This document shows, piece after piece, positions 57,787-64,000 of a DNA stretch of 64,000 nucleotides. Location of the stretch: NCBI RefSeq assembly GCF_003443735.1, contig NZ_CP031969.1, positions 7,006,001 through 7,070,000 of the forward strand, read 5' to 3'. Below the pieces are notes generated by a model. It had not been told where the DNA came from. It worked only from the letters and a program-made list of their open reading frames with translations, and ran no database searches. The position numbers were made by a program, and so were the translations under genes. How positions within the stretch are numbered: the first letter of the stretch is position 1; each line of letters starts with the position of its first letter. This DNA is from Streptomyces sp. CC0208. GTDB lineage: Bacteria; Actinomycetota; Actinomycetes; Streptomycetales; Streptomycetaceae.

Positions 57787-59490
57787 TCAGCCGAGTGCGG
57801 ATGCCGCCCCCTTGAGCACCAATCCTGCCCCGAGAGCCACCACGACGAACGCCGACATCAGGGGCGCGGTCCTGCGCACCAAGGCGGTCATCGGGCTCGC
57901 GGCCAGGCGGGGGCGCCTGTCCAGCAGCCGTGTGACTCCACTGCCCAGCCTGACGACGGCGAATCCGGCCGCGGTCAGCGTCAGGGCCAGCCCGACCCCG
58001 TACGCCACGACGAGCAGCAGTCCGAACCACGCCTGTCCCAGTGCGGCGGCCCCGACGAGCACGACGACGGCGGAGGGGCTGGGCACGAGACCGCCCGCGA
58101 AGCCGAGCAGGATCGTGCCGCGGACGGTGGGGGCGACGGCGTGGGTGTGGGTGAAGCCGCCGTGGGTGTGCTCCAGGGCGTGGGAGTGGTCGTGGGGGTG
58201 CGGGTGGTCGTGGGGGTGCGGGTGGTCGTGCCCGTGACGCTGGTCGTGGTCGTGGTCGTGGTCGTGTGTGTGGCTCGGCGCGTGGGCGTGTGTGTGCGTG
58301 GCCGCCGGTGCCGTGGCCGTCTGTGTGTGGGCGGCGACCAGGACCAGGGAGCGCTCCTCGTGCTTCCCGGTGTCATGCGAGTGGTCGTGCGTGTGTCCGA
58401 GGTCGTGCGTGTGGCCGTGTCCGTGGCCGTGCTCGTGGCCGTGTCCGTGCTGGTGCGCGCGGGTGCGCAGGGCGCGGCGCAGCAGGGTGACGCCCGCCGC
58501 GGTCACCATCAGCCCGCTCGCGATGCCCAGCCACGCGATCACCGAGGGCGCCGCCGCCGAGCCGGCCGTGACGAGGAGGCCCAGGGCGACCACGCCCAGG
58601 GTGTGGGTGACGGTCACGGATGCGGCCAGCGGCAGGACGTCCTTCATCCTGGCCCTGCCGCCGCGGGCCGCGGCCACCGCGGCCATCAGGGTCTTGCCGT
58701 GCCCCGGGGCCAGCGCGTGCATCGCGCCGAGGACGACCGCGATGAGCAGGGCCAGCGCCGCGAAGCCGACGGTGAGGTCGTGCCGGGCCACCAGGGAGTC
58801 CAGGGCGCGCGTCCAGCGGTCGGCGCCCCGGGGCAGCACGGAGGCGGCGGGGGCGGCCGGCCGCTCCTCGGAGAGGGCGGGTCCACCGGGCCGCACGCGT
58901 AGGGAGGCCGTCACGGTGTCGGCGGGAGAGGAGAGCAATTCCTTCGGATACGTGGTCAGTTCGTCCGAGGCCGACTTCGCGGGCACGTCCGATTTCGTGA
59001 GCGTCGTCCGGTCGCCGCGCGCGGTGATCTCGCGCCAGCCGGGGCCTGAGTCGGTGCCCGCGCTGTGGAAGCCGAGCGTGACGGTGGCGTCCTCGGGCAG
59101 CGGGGCGGTCAGCCGGCACTCCACGCGCAGGGTGTCGAGCCCCGCCTGACCGGGACGCACGCGCGCGTGGCTGGTCTTCACGCCGAGGGCGACCGCACGG
59201 CCGTCGACGGTGACCTTGCCGCCCTCCGCCGCCTTCCGGCAGCGCTGGGCGGCCCACTCGGTCATGCCGAGCCTGTCGATGTCCGGCTTGGCCTGGGTGG
59301 CCGGGATCTCGGCGAGGTCCTCGACGTGGTCGATGCGGAGCAGGCCGGGTGCGGCGACGAGACCGTCGTAGCGGTTGACGGTGAAGTTGCCGAGCGGGTG
59401 TGCGCTCGCGCTGCTGGAAGGGAGCAGCGCGAGCGCACAGGCCGCCGTCAGGACGGCCGTGAGGGACGCGAACAGACGGCGGGGCTTCAC
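57787..59490 (-). CDS. NicO-family nickel/cobalt exporter with long His-rich loop
   Basis: A 567-residue membrane protein. After a signal-like N-terminus comes an extracytoplasmic domain (about 30-225; SAHPLGNFTVNRYDGL at its start), then the NicO/RcnA helices: VVLGAMHALAPGHGKTLMAA, where the H-x4-GHGKT pattern marks metal recognition, and SVTVTHTLGVVALGLL. Between helices lies a loop of about 100 residues with 37 His, partly from an 18-bp DNA tandem repeat, which should bind Ni, Co or Zn. C-terminal helices include PSPSAVVVLVGAAALGQAWF. Its GTG overlaps the TPR gene's TGA. Confidence 0.85.
   Translation of the reverse strand: MKPRRLFASLTAVLTAACALALLPSSSASAHPLGNFTVNRYDGLVAAPGLLRIDHVEDLAEIPATQAKPDIDRLGMTEWAAQRCRKAAEGGKVTVDGRAVALGVKTSHARVRPGQAGLDTLRVECRLTAPLPEDATVTLGFHSAGTDSGPGWREITARGDRTTLTKSDVPAKSASDELTTYPKELLSSPADTVTASLRVRPGGPALSEERPAAPAASVLPRGADRWTRALDSLVARHDLTVGFAALALLIAVVLGAMHALAPGHGKTLMAAVAAARGGRARMKDVLPLAASVTVTHTLGVVALGLLVTAGSAAAPSVIAWLGIASGLMVTAAGVTLLRRALRTRAHQHGHGHEHGHGHGHTHDLGHTHDHSHDTGKHEERSLVLVAAHTQTATAPAATHTHAHAPSHTHDHDHDHDQRHGHDHPHPHDHPHPHDHSHALEHTHGGFTHTHAVAPTVRGTILLGFAGGLVPSPSAVVVLVGAAALGQAWFGLLLVVAYGVGLALTLTAAGFAVVRLGSGVTRLLDRRPRLAASPMTALVRRTAPLMSAFVVVALGAGLVLKGAASALG
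58186..58221. repeat. 18-bp tandem repeat in the His-rich coding region
   Basis: GTGGTCGTGGGGGTGCGG occurs twice in succession with a partial third copy, encoding DHPHP units of the metal-binding loop on the minus strand. Confidence 0.8.
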
Positions 59491-60941
59491 TTGGACGCCT
59501 CCTTGAGAGCCTTGCGGGCCTCGCGGGCGCCGAGGGGGGAGAAACCGGGGTTGAGCTTCAGGGCGGAGCCGAGATGGCTCCGGGCTTCCTTCCGGTCACC
59601 GGTGGCGAGTTCGACGATCCCGCGGTGGTAGAGGAAGGACGCGTTGCGGTAGCCGGTGGCGGTGGCCTGCCGGGCGTACGGCAGCGCCTCCTTGTCCCGG
59701 CCGTTCACGTGCAGGGCCCAGGCGAGCGCGTCCGCGGTGTGCACGGTGTGCCGGCGGGCCCACTCGGCGCGGGCGGCGCGCAGGGCGGCGGCCTTGTCGC
59801 CGTGGTCGGCGGCGGCCATCGCGGTGTCGAGGTCGGCGTTGACGCCGTTGGCCCGGGCGAGGGCCGTCCAGGCGTCCACGAGCGCGTACTGGTCGCCGGC
59901 CCTGGCCTTGTCGCCGTCAGCGCCCCGGTCCTCGTACAGCTCCCCGAGTGCGACGAGTGGTCCGGGCAGCGGATACCGGGCCACGACGGCCTCCATGCCC
60001 TTGATCGCGGCGGCCCGGTTCCCGCTCGCGGCCTGGGCGCGGGCCCTGCCCTCCAGGGCGGGGAGGTAGCTGTCGTCGGCCGCGAGGGCGCGGGCGTAGT
60101 CGGTCAGGGCCGTGTCGTAGTCGCCCTGGTTCCAGGCGAGTTGACCCAGGGCGGCGGCCACGTAGGCGATGTCGCCCGGAGTGGTCGCGGTGGACAGGGC
60201 CCGCTCCAGGACGGCGCGGGCGGTGCGGACGTCGCCGCGGAGTTCGTGGACGTAGGCGTAGCGGGTGAACACCGGGATGCCGGGCCGACGTTCGTCCGCG
60301 AGGTCGGCGGCCTTCGACGCCTCGGCGTAGCGGCCGAGTTCGACGAGGGCGTCGATCCGGGAGCAGAGGGCGCGCTCGTCGTACGGGTTCTGCTTCAGGG
60401 TCCTGTCGGCGTACGTGAGGGCGCCCTTGAAGTCGTGCCGGGCCGCGGCGAGGGCTGCGAGACCGGCGAGCCCCTGGTCGTTGTCGGGCTCCAACTCCAA
60501 TGATTTCTTGAGGGCTTGCTCGGCCTGCGGGTACCGGGACGGGTCACCCTTGGTCCGTGCCTGCTCGACGTAGGCGAGTCCGAGGGTGGCCCAGCTGCCG
60601 AAGTCCCTGGGCTGGCCGCGCAGATGGGCCTGGATCGCCTTGATGCCCGCGTCGAGGTCACCGCTCGCCATGAGCCCGGGCGAGACGGCCGACGAAGAAC
60701 TGGCGACGGTGGCCGTACCACCGTCCCGCAGCGCTCCGAAGGCGATCGACCCGCCTGTCAGTGCGACCGCCAACAGGGCCGCGCAACCGGCGAGTTGAGC
60801 GGCCCGCCAGCGCCGGCCGGCCGCCGAGACCCGCCGCACGGCGGCGGCCTTCTCGTCATCGGCCTGAGCAGAGGGCTCCACGGCCTCCGACGAACCGCTC
60901 TGCTCGTCCTCGGATGCGTTGTCGGTCGTAGACCCGGACAT
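59487..60941 (-). CDS. TPR-repeat membrane protein
   Basis: A 484-residue protein with an acidic cytoplasmic start (MSGSTTDNASEDEQSGSSEA), one membrane helix (LAGCAALLAVALTGGSIAFG) and a long tetratricopeptide-repeat part from about residue 90 to the end: GSWATLGLAYVEQARTKGDP, AEQALKKSLELEPDNDQGLA, KGALTYADRTLKQNPYDERA, RARAQAASGNRAAAIKGMEA, FLYHRGIVELATGDRKEARS, each with the TPR A-x-x-x-Y/F-x-x-A-L pattern. The ATG at 60941 follows AGGAGAGG. The TPR region would scaffold protein-protein contacts outside the cell. It is coupled to the NicO gene and lies next to DUF4331. Confidence 0.87.
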   Translation of the reverse strand: MSGSTTDNASEDEQSGSSEAVEPSAQADDEKAAAVRRVSAAGRRWRAAQLAGCAALLAVALTGGSIAFGALRDGGTATVASSSSAVSPGLMASGDLDAGIKAIQAHLRGQPRDFGSWATLGLAYVEQARTKGDPSRYPQAEQALKKSLELEPDNDQGLAGLAALAAARHDFKGALTYADRTLKQNPYDERALCSRIDALVELGRYAEASKAADLADERRPGIPVFTRYAYVHELRGDVRTARAVLERALSTATTPGDIAYVAAALGQLAWNQGDYDTALTDYARALAADDSYLPALEGRARAQAASGNRAAAIKGMEAVVARYPLPGPLVALGELYEDRGADGDKARAGDQYALVDAWTALARANGVNADLDTAMAAADHGDKAAALRAARAEWARRHTVHTADALAWALHVNGRDKEALPYARQATATGYRNASFLYHRGIVELATGDRKEARSHLGSALKLNPGFSPLGAREARKALKEASK

Positions 60942-61047
60942 GCCCTCTCCTGATTCGTTCGTGATCGATCGTGTACTGCGGCGCGGCCCGCACCGTGGGG
61001 GATGGAGTCGTGCGGGCCGCGCCAGTAAAGAGGGGTGGCGCCTCGGT

Positions 61048-61062
61048 GCGCCTAGTAGGCGC
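61048..61062. promoter_or_regulatory. Perfect 15-bp palindrome at the DUF4331 stop codon
   Basis: GCGCCTA-G-TAGGCGC overlaps the stop codon (61052-61054) and may form a short termination or mRNA-end hairpin. Confidence 0.5.
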
Positions 61063-62584
61063 GCCGCCGCATCCGGCGCCACCACATCAGCGCCGCCCCG
61101 ATGAGCACGATCCCGGCCGCACCCGCACCCGCGGACCCCGCGATCAGGGACATGTTGTCCGACCCGGAGGTCCCTGCGGGGGAGAGCGCGTCCCCGAGCT
61201 GGTTACGGACGTCGTTCCCACCGGACGTGCCCTTGGCGAGCGGACCGCGAGAACCCTCCGTCGGCAGCGCCACGTACGGGAAGGACTTCTCGAAGTCCTT
61301 GTCGTTCTTGTCGACCGCGTCACCCAGGTCGTTCTTGGACCCGACCAGCTCGCCCTCGACGACCTGGAGCGAGGCGTCGATCACGTCGTCGGTGAGCCGA
61401 CGGCCGTTCGGGAATCCGGCGTTGTCGCCATCAAGCACACCGAGCCGCTTCGGAGAATCGGTGGGCTTGATGGACGTGTTGAGGCGCAGTTCCTCCGCGG
61501 GGCGGACGTGGGGCGGCTGGTTCAGCCCCTTCACACCCTTGAGGAACACGTCCACGAGGTCGTTGCGAGGCTCCTTCGGGGCCGGGATCTTGTAGATCGC
61601 CTCGATGAGCTTGGGCAGTTCGGGGTTGGTCACGTTCTTCAGGAACTGCCCGTCGTAGGACGGCGAGGACGCGTTGAACTTGTCCTTGTCCTTCAGCGGG
61701 TTGACGACCTCGTTGACGAGCGGGTTGCCCAGGCGCGAGACCTGGGAGTAGTACCCCTGCGCGTTCCTGCGCTGGGTCGTCGACCAGATGCCCACGACCG
61801 GCTGGTGCGAGGACTCGGCGATCAGCTCCGTCGGGACCTGCAGGGCGATCGAGTTGACGTTGTAGCCCTTGAGCGTGTCGTTGCCGACCTCGGTGAGGTT
61901 CCCGCCGTACAGCAGGTCGAAGACGCGCAGGTCGGCGAAGAACGGGTCGTCGGCCTGGCCGGCGAAGGCCGTCGCGTCGCCGGGAAGCTTGTAGACCGCC
62001 TGGTCGCGCAGCTTCTCGTAGTTCGGCATGGACGCCTTGCCGACGTTCGACGGCGCCACCGGGATGTCGTCGGCGACCTTCGTCTTGTACTGGACCTTCC
62101 CGTACTTCAGCCGGAAGAGCTCGATGTCGTACGTCTGCGTGACGTTGAGGTCCGGGTCGTCGAGGCTGTCGACCACGCCCGTGTTGTACAGGAACGACTT
62201 CTTGTTCTTGACGTGGGTCTTGAAGGTGAAGCGGTAGAGCAGATCGCCCTGCCCGTCACCGTTGTTGTCGATGTGGAGGTCGTACTGCGCGTCCTCGGCG
62301 AACTGGTAGAAGTTCGGGCCGCCCCCGGGCTCCTCGAACGGGATCCAGTTGGCGACGATCGTCGTCGAGTCGGGCTTGTCGGGGCTGACGAACGCGTAGA
62401 CGTCCGTGTTGTCGTACTGGGGGTCGCCCGAGATCAGCGGGGCCTCCCGGTGACTGGAGGCGGAGGCCGCCCCAGGTTCCAGCGTGGCCACACCGGCGGC
62501 TGCGAGCCCTCCGGCGGCCAGCGCACCACATACGAGGGTCGCGAGGCTCCTGCGTCGCGAGCCACTCCTGGAGATAGGTGTCAT
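61052..62584 (-). CDS. DUF4331 secreted, membrane-anchored protein
   Basis: A 510-residue surface protein. The signal peptide (LATLVCGALAAGGLAAAGVA) ends near residue 40, and the conserved family start follows: ASSHREAPLISGDPQYDNTD with VYAFVSPDKPDSTTIVANWI. Other typical segments are FEEPGGGPNFYQFAEDAQYD, FVYRFTF-type strand, GYNVNSIALQVPTELIAE and LGVLDGDNAGFPNGRRLTDD. The C-terminus has a membrane helix (AGAAGIVLIGAALMWWRRMR) and a basic tail. Function is unknown. Located between TPR/NicO and sigK, it is the likely main output of the locus. Confidence 0.9.
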   Translation of the reverse strand: MTPISRSGSRRRSLATLVCGALAAGGLAAAGVATLEPGAASASSHREAPLISGDPQYDNTDVYAFVSPDKPDSTTIVANWIPFEEPGGGPNFYQFAEDAQYDLHIDNNGDGQGDLLYRFTFKTHVKNKKSFLYNTGVVDSLDDPDLNVTQTYDIELFRLKYGKVQYKTKVADDIPVAPSNVGKASMPNYEKLRDQAVYKLPGDATAFAGQADDPFFADLRVFDLLYGGNLTEVGNDTLKGYNVNSIALQVPTELIAESSHQPVVGIWSTTQRRNAQGYYSQVSRLGNPLVNEVVNPLKDKDKFNASSPSYDGQFLKNVTNPELPKLIEAIYKIPAPKEPRNDLVDVFLKGVKGLNQPPHVRPAEELRLNTSIKPTDSPKRLGVLDGDNAGFPNGRRLTDDVIDASLQVVEGELVGSKNDLGDAVDKNDKDFEKSFPYVALPTEGSRGPLAKGTSGGNDVRNQLGDALSPAGTSGSDNMSLIAGSAGAGAAGIVLIGAALMWWRRMRRRAY

Positions 62585-62730
62585 GCCGTCCGTCCTCAGT
62601 CCAACTTGCCTGACGCCGGTGATTCGGAGCGGTGGGCGGGGCGGATTGGTCGAATCTCAAAACTTCTTTTCTGCTGCTCGACCCGCGTTTTCGAGCTTCT
62701 GATCCGTAACCCCATCCGGAGGTGTGTTCG

Positions 62731-63333
62731 TTGCGAATACCTCGTGGGACGGGACAGCCCAGGTGCGGCTTTGCGGGAGGGGGCGGCGAGTTGGAAGCGG
62801 ACGAGCTTCTGTTGCTCGTGGCGGGCGGGGACCAGATGGCGTTCGAGGAGCTCTACGGGCTCGTGGCCGGGCCGGTGTTCGGGCTGGTACGGCGTGTGGT
62901 GCGGGATCCGGCGCAGTCGGAGGAGGTGTCGCAGGAGGTGCTGCTGGAGACCTGGCGGTCCGCCGCGCGGTTCGACCCCCGCCGGGGCAGCGCGCTGTCC
63001 TGGATCCTCACCCTCGCGCACCGCCGTGCGGTCGACCGGGTGCGCAGCGCCCGCGCGGCCGGTGAACGCGAGCAGCGCGAGGCACACCGGGCCCACCACC
63101 CCGCCTTCGACCAGGTGACCGAGGAGGTCGAGGCGGGCCTCGAACGCGAATGGGTGCGCCGGTGCCTGGAGCGCCTGACCGAGCTCCAGCGCCAGTCCGT
63201 CACCCTCGCCTACTACGACGGCTACACGTACCGTGAAGTGGCCGAGCGGCTCTCGCTGCCGCTGGGCACGGTGAAGACGCGGATGCGTGACGGACTGACC
63301 CGCTTGCGGGAGTGCCTGGGAGGTGCGGCATGA
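62731..63333 (+). CDS. sigK: ECF RNA polymerase sigma factor, SigK-like
   Basis: A 200-residue extracytoplasmic-function sigma factor. Region 2 (LEADELLLLVAGGDQMAFEE, RRVVRDPAQSEEVSQEVLLE, TWRSAARFDPRRGSALSWIL) and region 4 (RLTELQRQSVTLAYYDGYTY, REVAERLSLPLGTVKTRMRD) are complete and of the SigK/SigL type that is controlled by an RskA anti-sigma factor. The TTG at 62731 has GGAGG 8 bases upstream; GTG 62722 overlaps that site. Its TGA overlaps the RskA start (ATGA). It may direct transcription of the DUF4331 locus; no promoter was identified. Confidence 0.9.
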   Translation: MRIPRGTGQPRCGFAGGGGELEADELLLLVAGGDQMAFEELYGLVAGPVFGLVRRVVRDPAQSEEVSQEVLLETWRSAARFDPRRGSALSWILTLAHRRAVDRVRSARAAGEREQREAHRAHHPAFDQVTEEVEAGLEREWVRRCLERLTELQRQSVTLAYYDGYTYREVAERLSLPLGTVKTRMRDGLTRLRECLGGAA

Positions 63334-64000
63334 GCCTCTTCCGCCGGGAAGATCTGCACTCCCTCGCGGCCCCGTACGCCCTTGACGCGCTGGAGCCCGC
63401 CGAACGGGCCCGCTTCGAACGGCACCTCAAGGACTGCGCCAGTTGTGCGGCGGAAGTGCGTGCCCTGTCCGAGGACGCGGTACGGCTCGCGTGGTCGGCC
63501 GCCGCTCCGCCGCCGACCGCGATGCGCGACCGGGTGCTGGCCGCCGTACGCACCATCCCGCAGGAGTCCGCCGTACGGCCGGAGCCGGCCCGCGCGCGGC
63601 CTGAGCCGGTACGGGCGCGCAAGTCGCAGCTGCCGCCGCATGTCTGGGGCGCCCAGCCGCCGCCCAGGCAGCGTCAGCGGCGACCTCTGTTCGTGCCCTT
63701 CGCGACGGCCACCGCGGCCGCGGCCCTCGTCGTCGCCTCCCTGTTCGCCGTACAGGCCGACCGGACCCAGGACGAACTGGACGCGCAGAAGGCCCAGGCC
63801 AGTGAGATCGCCCACGTTCTCCAGGCCGCGGACGCGCGGGCGACCCGGGGACAGGACGCACAGGGCCGGACGATCGGAGTGATCGCTTCCGCATCCGAGG
63901 GGCGCGCGGTCGTCACCCTGAGCGGGTACAGCGCCCCTCCGAGCGGCCGGGTGCGCCAACTGTGGCTCATGCGCCCGGGCGAGCAACCGCGCTCCCTCGG
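63330..64000 (+). CDS. rskA: Anti-sigma-K factor RskA-like (partial)
   Basis: At least 223 residues before the window end. It starts MSLFRREDLHSLAAPYALDA; a zinc-associated anti-sigma motif follows in ERARFERHLKDCASCAAEVR (H-x3-C-x2-C), then a Pro/Arg-rich linker, a membrane helix (FATATAAAALVVASLFAVQA) and the extracytoplasmic RskA domain with a coiled coil (DELDAQKAQASEIAHVLQAA) and GRVRQLWLMRPGEQPRSL. The ATG overlaps the sigK TGA, so they are coupled. It should hold SigK at the membrane until a redox or surface signal leads to its proteolysis. The 3' end is missing. Confidence 0.88.
   Translation, partial: MSLFRREDLHSLAAPYALDALEPAERARFERHLKDCASCAAEVRALSEDAVRLAWSAAAPPPTAMRDRVLAAVRTIPQESAVRPEPARARPEPVRARKSQLPPHVWGAQPPPRQRQRRPLFVPFATATAAAALVVASLFAVQADRTQDELDAQKAQASEIAHVLQAADARATRGQDAQGRTIGVIASASEGRAVVTLSGYSAPPSGRVRQLWLMRPGEQPRSL

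Noticed and set aside
58141..58460. Periodic GTG-rich sequence resembling a repeat array or CRISPR
   Set aside because: The periodicity comes from His/Asp codons of the metal-binding loop; units are not separated by unique spacers.
1..64000. tRNA, rRNA, CRISPR arrays, contractile (sheath/AAA) injection system and prophage attachment sites
   Set aside because: No matching sequence patterns were seen on either strand; the tail cassette lacks sheath and baseplate AAA proteins, and no flanking direct repeats were found at its ends.

Overview
The window is high-GC DNA (roughly 70 percent G+C by eye) with frequent GTG and TTG starts, GGAGG-type ribosome binding sites, GC-rich hairpin terminators, Tat/Sec-secreted streptogrisins, SepF-like and SigK/RskA proteins. 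This points firmly to a Streptomyces chromosome, probably the arm-proximal core. No rRNA, tRNA, CRISPR array, integrase or full insertion sequence was recognised.

Layout. 1-5.9 kb: edge of a branched-chain amino acid type ABC transporter (LivH-like permease, lipoprotein, substrate-binding lipoprotein), a hypothetical protein, and an epoxide hydrolase divergent from a WYL regulator across a 23-bp perfect palindrome. 5.8-14.4 kb: a stand-alone cytochrome c oxidase subunit I, an I78 peptidase inhibitor, a PAP2 phosphatase, a PIG-V-like mannosyltransferase, a DHA2 exporter, a glutaryl-CoA dehydrogenase-like enzyme and a SepF-like cell-division protein. 14.4-18.3 kb: a gene-poor stretch followed by a promoter, a leader hairpin and a 32-codon ORF translationally coupled to an FAD/NAD(P)-binding protein, then an LLM-type flavin monooxygenase. 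18.7-22.9 kb: two streptogrisin proteases (SprB-like and SprD-like) around an alpha/beta hydrolase and a slipin.

23.1-31.4 kb holds the most unusual region: a compact siphophage-like tail cassette. It runs tail-terminator-like protein, major tail protein, tail assembly chaperone with a GGGGGAA slippery site and a -1 extension, a lower-GC coiled-coil protein, a short tape measure protein, a distal tail protein, two tandem fibre paralogues sharing an N-terminus but not a C-terminus, a baseplate-hub-like protein and a small coiled-coil protein. No capsid, portal, terminase, lysis or integrase gene accompanies it. It looks like a domesticated tail particle (F-type tailocin-like).

31.4-36.9 kb: a LexA-box-like site, the damage polymerase DnaE2 and an ImuB-like Y-family protein lacking catalytic acidic residues, a MITE-like element inserted at the latter's stop codon, and a cupin/MarR divergent pair around a double palindromic operator. 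37-45.4 kb: a secreted lipase, an AA10 LPMO with an LAETG sorting signal, a 44-residue small protein, a methyltransferase behind tandem PafBC-type damage-promoter-like repeats, DUF402, tandem GNAT, GntR/YtrA, DUF72 and AAA proteins, and a GH39-like glycosidase.

45.4-53.7 kb is an exopolysaccharide-type operon on the minus strand (GNAT_6/FemAB-like protein, two GT2 glycosyltransferases, polysaccharide deacetylase and a 1271-residue flippase fused to a second membrane module) with overlapping start/stop codons. 53.8-64 kb: a subtilisin-like protease, an SGNH lipase, a Ser/Thr kinase, a NicO-type metal exporter with a long His-rich loop, a TPR protein, a DUF4331 surface protein, and a SigK-type sigma factor coupled to an RskA-like anti-sigma factor cut by the window end. 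Function assignments rest on motifs read by eye; no database search was run.
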